Shown: piece after piece, positions 1-9,974 of the stretch
Layout: each line of letters starts with the position of its first letter
How positions within the stretch are numbered: the stretch's first letter is position 1
DNA from: Albidovulum sediminis
GTDB taxonomy: Bacteria; Pseudomonadota; Alphaproteobacteria; Rhodobacterales; Rhodobacteraceae
Direction: 5' to 3'
DNA length: 64,000 bases
Assembly: GCF_025380365.1 (NCBI RefSeq)
Contig: NZ_JAOCQF010000003.1
Span: 496,001 to 560,000, forward strand
Program-made: the position numbers and the translations under genes
The notes under the pieces: model-generated
Database searches by the model: none
Told to the model about the DNA's origin: nothing
Seen by the model: only the letters and a program-made list of their open reading frames with translations

Positions 1-614
1 AGGAAGACTTCGTCGCGCGTCGTCGTGTTTCACGTGAAACAGTGGCCCGGCTGGAGCGGTATGCGGAGCTTCTGGGCAAATGGAATCCGGCGATCAACCT
101 GGTTTCCCCCTCCACTCTGAAGGAGGTCTGGACCCGGCACTTCCTTGATTCGGCGCAGCTTCTGGATTTGGCGCCCGCGAGAGCCATGCACTGGGTGGAC
201 CTGGGGGCCGGTGGCGGCTTCCCCGGTCTGGTGGTGGCAATTCTGGCGAAGGAAGAGAGGCCTGCCCTCAAATTCACCCTGGTCGAGTCGGATCGGCGCA
301 AGGCGGCGTTCCTTGCGCATGCGGCGCGCAGTCTCGGCGTGGATGCGGAGGTGCTGGGCGACCGGATCGAAACCATCCCGCCCTTGGGCGCGGACGTGAT
401 TTCGGCGCGGGCGCTGGCGCCCTTGGAACAGCTACTGTACTTTGCTGCGCGCCACATGAGGACGGGAGGCGTAGCGATTTTTCCCAAGGGCGCGCGCCAC
501 GAGGACGAGATCCGTCAAGCACTTGAAAAATGGCGCTTCGCTTGCGAGAAACACCGCAGCATGACGGATCCGGAGGCCGTCGTGCTGACAGTCGGAGAGA
601 TCGCCCGTGTCTGA
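1..614 (+). CDS. rsmG: 16S rRNA (guanine-527-N7)-methyltransferase RsmG, 5' end cut by the window edge
   Basis: Methylates G527 of 16S rRNA using S-adenosylmethionine. The reading frame is open from base 3 to the window edge, so the true start lies upstream. The GTG at 42 is only an internal codon, because the residues before it (VSRET) belong to the usual RsmG N-terminus. The SAM-binding loop LGAGGGFPG lies at about 192-224. The C-terminal FPKGA segment is also typical. The frame ends 8 bases inside parA, so the two are translationally coupled. The order rsmG-parA-parB is the standard origin-proximal arrangement in alphaproteobacteria. An exact parS site is embedded in the coding sequence at 26-41. 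Identity is very secure; only the start is unknown. Confidence 0.95.
   Translation, partial: EDFVARRRVSRETVARLERYAELLGKWNPAINLVSPSTLKEVWTRHFLDSAQLLDLAPARAMHWVDLGAGGGFPGLVVAILAKEERPALKFTLVESDRRKAAFLAHAARSLGVDAEVLGDRIETIPPLGADVISARALAPLEQLLYFAARHMRTGGVAIFPKGARHEDEIRQALEKWRFACEKHRSMTDPEAVVLTVGEIARV
26..41. promoter_or_regulatory. parS: parS centromere site (ParB-binding), exact 16-bp palindrome inside rsmG
   Basis: The sequence TGTTTCACGTGAAACA matches the canonical chromosomal parS consensus at all 16 positions. It is a perfect palindrome. It lies in the rsmG frame and encodes the VSRET stretch, so it serves as both coding sequence and probable ParB nucleation site. parA and parB follow about 0.6 and 1.4 kb downstream. 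ParB proteins bind parS, load CTP and spread to form the partition complex that ParA segregates. No second full site was noticed by eye in the window. Confidence 0.9.
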
Positions 615-1413
615 CCCAACCCGCCCGCCAGGCCCAAGGATCATTGCGATTGCCAACCAGAAGGGCGGCGTCGGAAAGACCACGACTGCGATCAACCTCG
701 CGGCGGCGCTTGCAGAAAACGGCTTGCGTGTGCTTCTGGTCGATCTGGATCCCCAAGGAAATGCGTCTACCGGCCTTGGCGTCGAGCAAACGCAGCGGGG
801 GCTGACCACCTATGATCTGCTGATCGAGGACGCCGCGCTTTCAGACGTGGTGCGCCAGACCGAGGTGCCGGGGATCTGGATCTGCCCTGCGACCACAGAC
901 CTGTCATCGGCCGACATCGAACTCGTCGCGAACGAGAAGCGCAGTTTCCTGCTGTACGACGCGCTTCGGCAACCTGCGATCGACGCCTATGGTTTCGACT
1001 ACGTGCTGATCGACTGTCCGCCGTCGCTCAGCCTGCTGACGGTCAACGCGATGATCGCGGCGCACTCCGTGCTCATTCCCCTGCAGGCGGAGTTTTTTGC
1101 TCTGGAAGGGTTGTCGCAACTCATGCTCACCGTGCGGCAGGTTCGCCAGACGGCGAACAAGGACCTGCGCATCGAAGGAATCGTCCTCACGATGTATGAT
1201 GGCCGCAACAACCTGGCACAACTTGTTGAGGCTGATGCGCGCGCCAACCTCGGGGACCTTGTTTTCCGGACGATCGTTCCCCGCAACGTCCGTGTGAGCG
1301 AGGCGCCATCTTATTCGGTGCCGGTCCTGATCTACGATACGACATCGAAGGGAAGCCTGGCCTACCGCTCGCTGGCGCAGGAGCTTCTTGCCCGGCACGC
1401 CCGCGCAGCTTGA
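607..1413 (+). CDS. parA: Chromosome-partitioning ATPase ParA (Soj family)
   Basis: Walker-type ATPase that drives segregation of the ParB-parS complex over the nucleoid. The 268-residue protein carries the deviant Walker A motif KGGVGKTT near residues 20-27. It also has the Walker A' segment VDLDPQGNAST and the Walker B stretch VLIDCPPSL. These mark the chromosomal Soj/ParA type without an N-terminal DNA-binding extension. The start is GTG at 607, overlapping the rsmG stop by 8 bases. No other start precedes the conserved IIAIANQKGG strand. parB follows after 10 bases, so parAB are co-transcribed. Length and motifs are normal. Confidence 0.97.
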   Translation: MSDPTRPPGPRIIAIANQKGGVGKTTTAINLAAALAENGLRVLLVDLDPQGNASTGLGVEQTQRGLTTYDLLIEDAALSDVVRQTEVPGIWICPATTDLSSADIELVANEKRSFLLYDALRQPAIDAYGFDYVLIDCPPSLSLLTVNAMIAAHSVLIPLQAEFFALEGLSQLMLTVRQVRQTANKDLRIEGIVLTMYDGRNNLAQLVEADARANLGDLVFRTIVPRNVRVSEAPSYSVPVLIYDTTSKGSLAYRSLAQELLARHARAA

Positions 1414-1423
1414 GAGGAACAGA

Positions 1424-2320
1424 ATGACCGACAGGAAACTGGAACGCCGCGGGCTTGGCAGGGGACTTTCGGCGCTGATGGCCGATGTGAACCTCGGAGG
1501 CGGTCATGGGGATGAACAGGCCGCACCCCGGCGCGCGGAAGTCTTTGTTCCGATCGAGAAGATCGTGCCGAACCCCAACCAGCCGCGCCGCGATTTCCTG
1601 CCGGAGGCATTGGCCGAACTGAGCCAGTCCATTCGTGAAAAGGGGATCATCCAGCCGCTTATCGTCCGGAAAAGAAAAGACAATCCAGACGGCTACGAGA
1701 TCGTGGCGGGTGAGCGCAGGTGGCGTGCGGCGCAGGCGGCGCAGATCCACGAGGTGCCCGTCATTGTGCGCGACCTGGACGACACCGAGGTTCTGGAAGT
1801 CGCCATCATCGAGAACATCCAGCGCGCCGATCTCAATGCCTTAGAGGAGGCGATGGCCTATCGTCAGTTGATGGATCGCTTCGGCCACACGCAGGAAAAA
1901 CTCGCCGAGGCCCTGGCGAAAAGCCGAAGCCACATCGCCAACCTCCTCCGTCTTCTGCACCTGCCGGAGGAGATTCAGACCTGGTTGCGCGAAGGCAAGC
2001 TGACCGCCGGCCATGCCCGCGCGCTCATTCCTTGCGAGGACCCGGTGCCCTTGGCGCGCGACGTCATCGCCCGGGGGCTGTCGGTGCGTCAGACCGAGGA
2101 GCTGGCCCGCAAGGCGAAAGGCGCGACAAGGGTAGCGAAGCCGCGTGCCCCGTCCGAAAAGGACGCCGACACGCGGGCGCTAGAGGGCGATCTGACCGCA
2201 AATCTTGGTATGCGTGTAAGTATCAACCACAAGGGGTTGGATGGTGGCCAGCTGACCATCACTTATCGCTCGCTTGAGGAGCTGGACGAGCTTTGCCAGA
2301 AGCTCTCCGGCTTTGCCTAG
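1424..2320 (+). CDS. parB: Chromosome-partitioning protein ParB (Spo0J family)
   Basis: Binds parS, hydrolyses CTP and spreads to organise the origin region. The start was set at ATG 1424, preceded by a GAGAGG ribosome site and opening with the family-typical LERRGLGRGLSALM. An upstream in-frame extension to 1388 would overlap parA and lacks conservation. The order is an N-terminal PNPNQPRRDF region at about residues 45-55, the CTPase box GERRWRA near 97-103, and a helix-turn-helix at about 145-185. A C-terminal dimerisation segment ends the protein (298 residues). The stop TAG shares a CTAG with the stop of the convergent DUF454 gene. Confidence 0.97.
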   Translation: MTDRKLERRGLGRGLSALMADVNLGGGHGDEQAAPRRAEVFVPIEKIVPNPNQPRRDFLPEALAELSQSIREKGIIQPLIVRKRKDNPDGYEIVAGERRWRAAQAAQIHEVPVIVRDLDDTEVLEVAIIENIQRADLNALEEAMAYRQLMDRFGHTQEKLAEALAKSRSHIANLLRLLHLPEEIQTWLREGKLTAGHARALIPCEDPVPLARDVIARGLSVRQTEELARKAKGATRVAKPRAPSEKDADTRALEGDLTANLGMRVSINHKGLDGGQLTITYRSLEELDELCQKLSGFA

Positions 2321-2673
2321 GCGTCGGGCCGCGACCACAGAAAGGCCATGACACCGCTCAGGGCCGCGGCCTGCACGACAAGCACCGGCACACCGAAACC
2401 CAGTTGCCAGCTCAGCGCCAAGGCCGCCAAGACCGAAGCCGTCGCAAACACCTTGGCGCGGCGACTGACGGCTCCGCGCTCCTGCCAGTCGCGTATCGGC
2501 GGGCCGAGCGTTTCGTGGTGGACAAGCCAGGTGTGAAGGCGGCGAGAGGATCGGGCAAAGCAGAAAGCAGACAGAAGCAGGAACGGCACCGTCGGCAGAA
2601 GCGGCAGAAAGAGCCCGATCAGCCCGAGCGCGAGCGCGGTCAACCCGGATACCAGCCATAGCGGGCGAATCAT
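2317..2673 (-). CDS. DUF454 (YbaN-type) small inner-membrane protein
   Basis: A 118-residue protein with two hydrophobic blocks, about residues 4-38 (containing the family signature LGLIGLFLPLLPTVPFLLL) and 78-112. It has a short basic loop between them. This matches the DUF454/YbaN family of small integral membrane proteins, whose function is not established. The ATG overlaps the hemW stop by 4 bases (ATGA), so it is probably the last gene of the rph-rdgB-ridA-hemW operon. Its stop overlaps the parB stop in a CTAG. I infer only an inner-membrane location. Confidence 0.85.
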   Translation of the reverse strand: MIRPLWLVSGLTALALGLIGLFLPLLPTVPFLLLSAFCFARSSRRLHTWLVHHETLGPPIRDWQERGAVSRRAKVFATASVLAALALSWQLGFGVPVLVVQAAALSGVMAFLWSRPDA

Positions 2674-3824
2674 GGCATCAAGTTCCTGATGACACTGTTC
2701 AAGACGGCGCGCCCCGCGGCGGTTGCCCGCAGTCGGACGCCGTTACTCACCATCAACCCCATCCTGCACAGGTCGTCGACGACCCCTGCATCGAGCGACC
2801 TGCCAGCCAGAGCGACGTAGCGCGCCAGATCCAGCCCTTCGCTCAACCGCAGCGCCATCATGAGATACTCGGTCGCCTGTTCCCCGGGCGTCACAACGTC
2901 GACGACGCCGTCACCGGAACCGCGCTCCTCCACCGCCGACAGCCAGTCACCGGGCGCGCGCGGCGCTTCTGTCGCCAGGCGCCGTCCGTCCAGTGTCAGT
3001 CGGCCATGCGCCCCGGGGCCAACGCCAGCATAGTCGCCGCAGCGCCAGTAGATCAGGTTGTGCCGGCTTTCCGATCCGGTTGCGGCGTGGTTCGACACCT
3101 CATAGGCCGGCATTCCGTGCTCGGCGCAAACATCTTGCGTTTCCAGATACATATCCGCCGCGATCTCATCCTGCGGCAAGCCCTTCAGGCCACCAGCGGC
3201 GTGCCGGGCGCCAAAGGCGGTGCCGTCTTCGATCGTCAACTGGTACAGCGACAGATGATCCACCGCCATGCTCAGCGCCTCGCGAAGTTCGCGCCGCCAA
3301 TCTGCGGGTGTCTGGTGTTGGCGGGAATAGATCAGGTCGAAGCTGACCCGTGGGAACGCCTCCCGCGCGACATCGAAGGCCCGGCGCGCCTCGGCGACGG
3401 TGTGAAGCCGCCCCAACCGCCGAAGGTCCGCGTCGTTCAGGGCCTGAATGCCCATCGAAATGCGGTTCACACCCGCCGCGGCATAGCCCCGGAAGCGGCC
3501 CGCATCCACCGATCCGGGATTGGCCTCCAGCGTGATCTCGATATCGTTGGCCGGAACCCAGCGGGCGCGGACGCGATCGAGGATGGCGCTGATCACGTCC
3601 GGGTCCATCAGTGACGGCGTGCCGCCTCCGAAAAAGACCGAGTTCAGAACTCTTCGACCGGTCAGCGCCGCAACCCGGTCGATCTCCGCCAGGTAGGCCG
3701 CCTGCCAGCGTCGTTGATCGATGGCGGCGGCGACATGGCTGTTGAAGTCGCAATAGGGGCACTTCGAGGCACAGAACGGCCAGTGCAGGTAAAGGCCGAA
3801 CCCGCCGTGCCGCCAGTCCTCCAC
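2670..3824 (-). CDS. hemW: Radical-SAM haem chaperone HemW
   Basis: HemN-like radical SAM protein. HemW proteins bind haem and deliver it to acceptors, and are not the coproporphyrinogen dehydrogenase itself. The radical-SAM cluster is C18-x3-C22-x2-C25, followed by D-F rather than the fourth cysteine found in true HemN (CxxxCxxCxC), which points to HemW. The SAM-binding GGGTPS segment is at about residues 66-71. Length 384 is normal. It is separated from ridA by 3 bases and overlaps the DUF454 gene, so it is within an operon that starts with rph. Many databases name this family oxygen-independent coproporphyrinogen oxidase-like. Confidence 0.93.
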   Translation of the reverse strand: MEDWRHGGFGLYLHWPFCASKCPYCDFNSHVAAAIDQRRWQAAYLAEIDRVAALTGRRVLNSVFFGGGTPSLMDPDVISAILDRVRARWVPANDIEITLEANPGSVDAGRFRGYAAAGVNRISMGIQALNDADLRRLGRLHTVAEARRAFDVAREAFPRVSFDLIYSRQHQTPADWRRELREALSMAVDHLSLYQLTIEDGTAFGARHAAGGLKGLPQDEIAADMYLETQDVCAEHGMPAYEVSNHAATGSESRHNLIYWRCGDYAGVGPGAHGRLTLDGRRLATEAPRAPGDWLSAVEERGSGDGVVDVVTPGEQATEYLMMALRLSEGLDLARYVALAGRSLDAGVVDDLCRMGLMVSNGVRLRATAAGRAVLNSVIRNLMP

Positions 3825-3827
3825 GCG

Positions 3828-4208
3828 TCAGCCCTTGAAGGCAGTGACTTCGATTTCAATCTTCATCTCGGGCTTGATGAGGCCCGCGATCACCATCGTC
3901 GCCGCAGGCCGGATTTCGCCCAGATGCGCCCCCAGGACCGGCACGACCTCATCGACAAGCGCCGCGTCGGTGAGGGTGTATTGGACGCGGACGATGTCCT
4001 GCATCGCAAATCCGCCCTCGCCCAGCGCCCAGGCGATCGTGGCAAAGCAGTTGCGCGCCTGCTCGGCGACGCCTTCCGGGATGGTCATGGTCGCGTAATC
4101 GTAACCCGTGACTCCCGAGACGAAACACCAGCCGCCCTTCACCACGGCGCGGCTGTAGCCGAACGTTTTCTCGAAGGGTGATCCGGTCGAGATCAGCTTG
4201 ACGGTCAT
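3828..4208 (-). CDS. RidA/YjgF/YER057c-UK114 family protein, Arg-less subgroup
   Basis: A 126-residue chorismate-mutase-like fold protein expected to trimerise. The C-terminal signature RPAATMV...KIEIEVTAF is that of the Rid superfamily. In enamine/imine deaminases such as E. coli RidA this segment reads PARSCV, and the arginine (R105) is required for catalysis. Here the equivalent residue is alanine (A103). The protein is therefore likely to belong to one of the Rid subfamilies without the deaminase arginine, and its substrate is unknown. The ATG overlaps the rdgB stop by 4 bases and hemW follows after 3 bases. Confidence 0.9.
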   Translation of the reverse strand: MTVKLISTGSPFEKTFGYSRAVVKGGWCFVSGVTGYDYATMTIPEGVAEQARNCFATIAWALGEGGFAMQDIVRVQYTLTDAALVDEVVPVLGAHLGEIRPAATMVIAGLIKPEMKIEIEVTAFKG

Positions 4209-4819
4209 TCGGTTTCTCCCATGTGGGCCAACAGCTTGCGGAATGCGTCTGCGCGATGGCTGATCCGGTTCTTCATCTCCGGGTCCATCTCTCCGAAGGT
4301 CAGGCGATGGCCCTCGGGCTGGAACATCGGGTCGTAGCCATGGCCCCTGTCCCCCCGCATCGGCCAGACAACCTGGCCCTCGACCTTACCCTCGAAAACC
4401 TCGTCGCGACCATCCGGCCAGGCCAGAACCAGCGTCGACCGGAACCGCGCGGTGCGCGGATAGGTGGCGTTCGCGGCCTCCAGTTCGGTCCAGGTGCGGG
4501 TCATCGCCTGCACGAAGTCGCGGCCCCGGGGCGTTTCTGCCCAATCTGCCGTGTAGACACCCGGCGCGCCACCCAGGCCGTCCACCTCGATCCCGCTGTC
4601 ATCGGCCAGCGCGGGCAGTCCTGTCGCCCGGGCCGCGGCGTGGGCCTTGATGCGTGCATTGCCGACGAAGGTATCTTCCGTCTCGGCAGGTTCACCGAGC
4701 CCCAGTTCGGCCGCGCCCACGCAGGAAATACCCAAGGGCGCTAGCATCGCCGCGATCTCGTCCAGCTTTCCCCGGTTGTGCGTCGCGACGAGAAGCCTGC
4801 TGCCGGCGATCCCAAGCAT
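4205..4819 (-). CDS. rdgB: dITP/XTP pyrophosphatase RdgB (HAM1 family)
   Basis: Hydrolyses non-canonical purine nucleoside triphosphates (ITP, dITP, XTP) to monophosphates, keeping them out of nucleic acids. The start at 4819 ([18 protein letters not shown]) places the substrate-binding THNRGK motif at residues 13-18. The catalytic LADDSGIEVD segment and the C-terminal GYDPMF are present. Length 204 is typical. The longer upstream open frame runs antiparallel in phase through rph and was rejected. The start overlaps the rph stop as TGATG, and the stop overlaps ridA by 4 bases. The rph-rdgB pair is a common conserved couple. Confidence 0.96.
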   Translation of the reverse strand: MLGIAGSRLLVATHNRGKLDEIAAMLAPLGISCVGAAELGLGEPAETEDTFVGNARIKAHAAARATGLPALADDSGIEVDGLGGAPGVYTADWAETPRGRDFVQAMTRTWTELEAANATYPRTARFRSTLVLAWPDGRDEVFEGKVEGQVVWPMRGDRGHGYDPMFQPEGHRLTFGEMDPEMKNRISHRADAFRKLLAHMGETE

Positions 4820-5529
4820 CAGACGGCGGCCTTCTGCGCCTCGACAAGCGCGGCGATGCCGGCCTCGGCCAGGTCCAGTAGCTGACCCATCTCGTTGCGG
4901 CTGAACGTCGCGCCTTCGGCCGACATCTGCACCTCGATCAGCCGGCCGCGCCCGGTCAGGATGAAGTTTCCATCCGTCCCCGCCTCGCTGTCCTCGGCAT
5001 AGTCGAGGTCGAGAACGGGCTGTCCGGCATAAATCCCGCAGGACACCGCCGCGACATGATCGACGATCGGGTCGCTGACGATGGCGCCTGCCTTCAACAG
5101 CTTGTTGACGGCAAGCCGCAACGCGACCCAGCCACCCGTGATGGAGGCGCAGCGGGTGCCGCCGTCGGCCTGTATCACGTCGCAATCGACCACGATCTGC
5201 CGTTCGCCCAGCGCCACGCGGTCCACCCCAGCCCGCAGGGCGCGTCCGATAAGTCTTTGAATTTCCTGTGTTCTTCCAGACTGCTTGCCAACCGCCGCCT
5301 CGCGCCGGTTGCGCGTGTTGGTGGCGCGGGGCAGCATGCCGTATTCCGCCGTCACCCAGCCCAGCCCGGTTCCTTTCAGGAACGATGGCGCCTTGTCCTC
5401 GATCGTGGCGGTGCAGAGCACATGCGTGTCGCCGCAGCGGATCAGGCAGGACCCCTCGGCATGCCGGGTCACACCCGTCTCGATGGAAACCGCGCGCAGT
5501 TCGTCCAGCTTGCGCCCAGAGGGTCTCAT
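4819..5529 (-). CDS. rph: Ribonuclease PH
   Basis: Phosphorolytic 3'-5' exoribonuclease that trims tRNA precursors. The start was chosen at 5529 because [12 protein letters not shown] is the conserved RNase PH N-terminus. An upstream in-frame ATG at 5646 would run across the divergent promoter region. The family segments [19 protein letters not shown] and [12 protein letters not shown] are intact, and the length (236) is normal. It is the first gene of the minus-strand operon rph-rdgB-ridA-hemW-DUF454 and is divergent from hrcA across about 110 bases. Confidence 0.96.
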   Translation of the reverse strand: MRPSGRKLDELRAVSIETGVTRHAEGSCLIRCGDTHVLCTATIEDKAPSFLKGTGLGWVTAEYGMLPRATNTRNRREAAVGKQSGRTQEIQRLIGRALRAGVDRVALGERQIVVDCDVIQADGGTRCASITGGWVALRLAVNKLLKAGAIVSDPIVDHVAAVSCGIYAGQPVLDLDYAEDSEAGTDGNFILTGRGRLIEVQMSAEGATFSRNEMGQLLDLAEAGIAALVEAQKAAV

Positions 5530-5591
5530 GTCCGCGTCCTTTCCTTGCTTGCCGCCACTTACCGCCTGCCAGCATCGCGGCGCAACCCCGA

Positions 5592-5620
5592 TTGACGCCC
5601 GACGTGCCAACTCCTTAATT
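5592..5620 (+). promoter_or_regulatory. Possible sigma-70 type promoter for hrcA-grpE
   Basis: TTGACG at 5592-5597 and TTAATT at 5615-5620 are separated by 17 bases, 19 bases upstream of the first hrcA ATG. The -35 is good (5/6) and the -10 weak (3/6). No CIRCE inverted repeat (TTAGCACTC-N9-GAGTGCTAA) was seen here, so autoregulation by HrcA is not supported by a visible operator. Confidence 0.4.
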
Positions 5621-5638
5621 TCAAGCGTGGAACGGTCA

Positions 5639-6721
5639 ATGTACATGGGCGAAACACCAAAGATTCTTGCGGAACTGAACGAACGCTCGCGCGAAGTCTT
5701 TCGGCGGGTGGTCGAGGGTTATCTGGACACCGGCGACCCCGTCGGCTCCAGAACACTGACGCGCAGCATGTCCGAAAAGCTGTCCGCCGCCACGATCCGC
5801 AACGTGATGCAGGATCTTGAGTATCTCGGATTGCTCGACAGTCCCCATGTCTCCGCGGGCCGGGTGCCCACCCAACTCGGGCTGCGGCTGTTCGTCGACG
5901 GTCTGATGGAAGTGGGGTCGGTCTCGATCGAGGATCGGGAGCGGATCGACGCGACGCTGGGTGGCAACGAACCCGGTGTAACGGCGATGCTGGATCGGAT
6001 CGGGGGCGCGCTGTCCGGCATCACGCACGGCGCCAGCCTTGTGCTCACGCCCAAACACGAAGCGCCGATCCGGCACGTCGAGTTCGTTTCCCTGTCGCCG
6101 GAGCGGGCACTTGTCGTGCTCGTCTTTGCCGACGGGCATGTGGAGAACCGGCTGTTCAGCCCCCCGCCCGGCCAGACCCCGTCCTCGATGCGCGAGGCGG
6201 CGAATTTTCTCAACGCGGTGGCAGAGGGGCGAACGCTTTCCGAACTCCGCTCCCACATGCGCAGCGAGATCGCGCGGCGACGCCAGGAACTCGACGTCCT
6301 CGCCAGGGAGATGGTCGAAAGCGGGCTTGCGCTTTGGGAAACGACCGGGGATTCGCATGAGCGCCTGATTGTTCGCGGCCGCTCGAATCTAGTCGACCAG
6401 GCGGATGCGGCAGACCTTGACCGGATCCGCACGCTTTTCGATGACCTCGAACGCAAGCGCGACATCGCCGATTTCCTCGAACTGGCGGAAAAAGGCGACG
6501 GGGTGCGCATTTTCATCGGCTCGGAGAACAAACTTTTCTCACTTTCCGGTTCCTCTCTGGTGGTGTCTCCCTATATGAACGCTGACCGGAAGATAATCGG
6601 CGCCGTTGGCGTGATCGGGCCGACGCGGCTCAATTATGGCCGCATCGTTCCCATCGTGGACTACACGGCGCAGCTTGTCGGGCGGCTTCTGTCCGGCGGG
6701 CACAAGGGACAAGACCAATGA
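5639..6721 (+). CDS. hrcA: Heat-inducible transcription repressor HrcA
   Basis: Repressor that binds CIRCE elements upstream of heat-shock operons, usually groESL, and needs GroEL for activity. The N-terminal winged helix covers about residues 10-90, with the characteristic GDPVGSRTL and [14 protein letters not shown] segments. The inserted dimerisation domain and the C-terminal GAF-like part ([28 protein letters not shown]) are complete. Two start codons are possible, ATG 5639 and ATG 5645. The longer open frame upstream belongs to the antisense of rph. The stop overlaps grpE as ATGA, so hrcA-grpE are co-translated. About 360 residues. Confidence 0.96.
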   Translation: MYMGETPKILAELNERSREVFRRVVEGYLDTGDPVGSRTLTRSMSEKLSAATIRNVMQDLEYLGLLDSPHVSAGRVPTQLGLRLFVDGLMEVGSVSIEDRERIDATLGGNEPGVTAMLDRIGGALSGITHGASLVLTPKHEAPIRHVEFVSLSPERALVVLVFADGHVENRLFSPPPGQTPSSMREAANFLNAVAEGRTLSELRSHMRSEIARRRQELDVLAREMVESGLALWETTGDSHERLIVRGRSNLVDQADAADLDRIRTLFDDLERKRDIADFLELAEKGDGVRIFIGSENKLFSLSGSSLVVSPYMNADRKIIGAVGVIGPTRLNYGRIVPIVDYTAQLVGRLLSGGHKGQDQ

Positions 6722-7266
6722 GCGACATGAAGAAAGACGAGATTGCCGAGGATCAGGCCCTGATGGGCGACGAAGGGATCGACGCGGAACCCGCCGAGGC
6801 GGAGATCGAGGCGCTTCGTGCGGAACGCGACGACTTCCGCGACCGGTTCATGCGCGCGCTGGCAGACGCGGAGAACGCCCGCAAGCGAGGGGAACGCGAC
6901 CGGCGCGAGGCGGAACAATACGGCGGCTCGAAGCTCGCGCGTGATCTGCTGCCGGTCTACGACAACCTCAAGCGCGCGCTCGACGCGGCCGGCGACGAAC
7001 AGCGCGCCGCGGCGCAGGCGCTGATCGAGGGCGTGGAGCTGACGTTGCGCGAACTGGTCAACGTCCTGACCCGCCACGGGGTCCAGCCGGTCACCCCGGC
7101 GGTTGGCGATACCTTCGACCCGCAGATTCATCAGGCCATGTTCGAGGCACCCGTGCCCGGCACCCGTGCCGGCGATATCATCCAGGTGATGACCGAGGGT
7201 TTCCTGCTGCACGAGCGGCTTTTGCGGCCTGCGCAGGTCGGCGTCAGCTCTACTCCGAAATCCTGA
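6718..7266 (+). CDS. grpE: Nucleotide-exchange factor GrpE
   Basis: Co-chaperone that releases ADP from DnaK (dnaK-dnaJ are at 52.6-55.8 kb of this window). The protein has 182 residues. It starts with an acidic flexible tail, followed by a long coiled coil (about residues 25-85, EIEALRAERDDFRDRFMRAL). The beta-wing domain carries VGDTFDPQIHQAM and ends with GFLLHERLLRPAQVGVS, all diagnostic. It overlaps hrcA by 4 bases. The gene ends 3 bases from the convergent tmpB-like gene with no visible terminator between. Confidence 0.96.
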   Translation: MSDMKKDEIAEDQALMGDEGIDAEPAEAEIEALRAERDDFRDRFMRALADAENARKRGERDRREAEQYGGSKLARDLLPVYDNLKRALDAAGDEQRAAAQALIEGVELTLRELVNVLTRHGVQPVTPAVGDTFDPQIHQAMFEAPVPGTRAGDIIQVMTEGFLLHERLLRPAQVGVSSTPKS

Positions 7267-7269
7267 ACA

Positions 7270-9970
<2,701 letters not shown>

Positions 9971-9974
<4 letters not shown>

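Noticed and set aside
2293-2661. A plus-strand frame of 122 codons over the DUF454 gene
   Set aside because: Its product is Q/R/K-rich without structure; the minus-strand product is a clear membrane protein overlapping hemW by ATGA.
5530-5638. Search for a CIRCE operator upstream of hrcA
   Set aside because: No TTAGCACTC-N9-GAGTGCTAA-like dyad is visible here or upstream of dnaK; HrcA targets probably lie outside the window.
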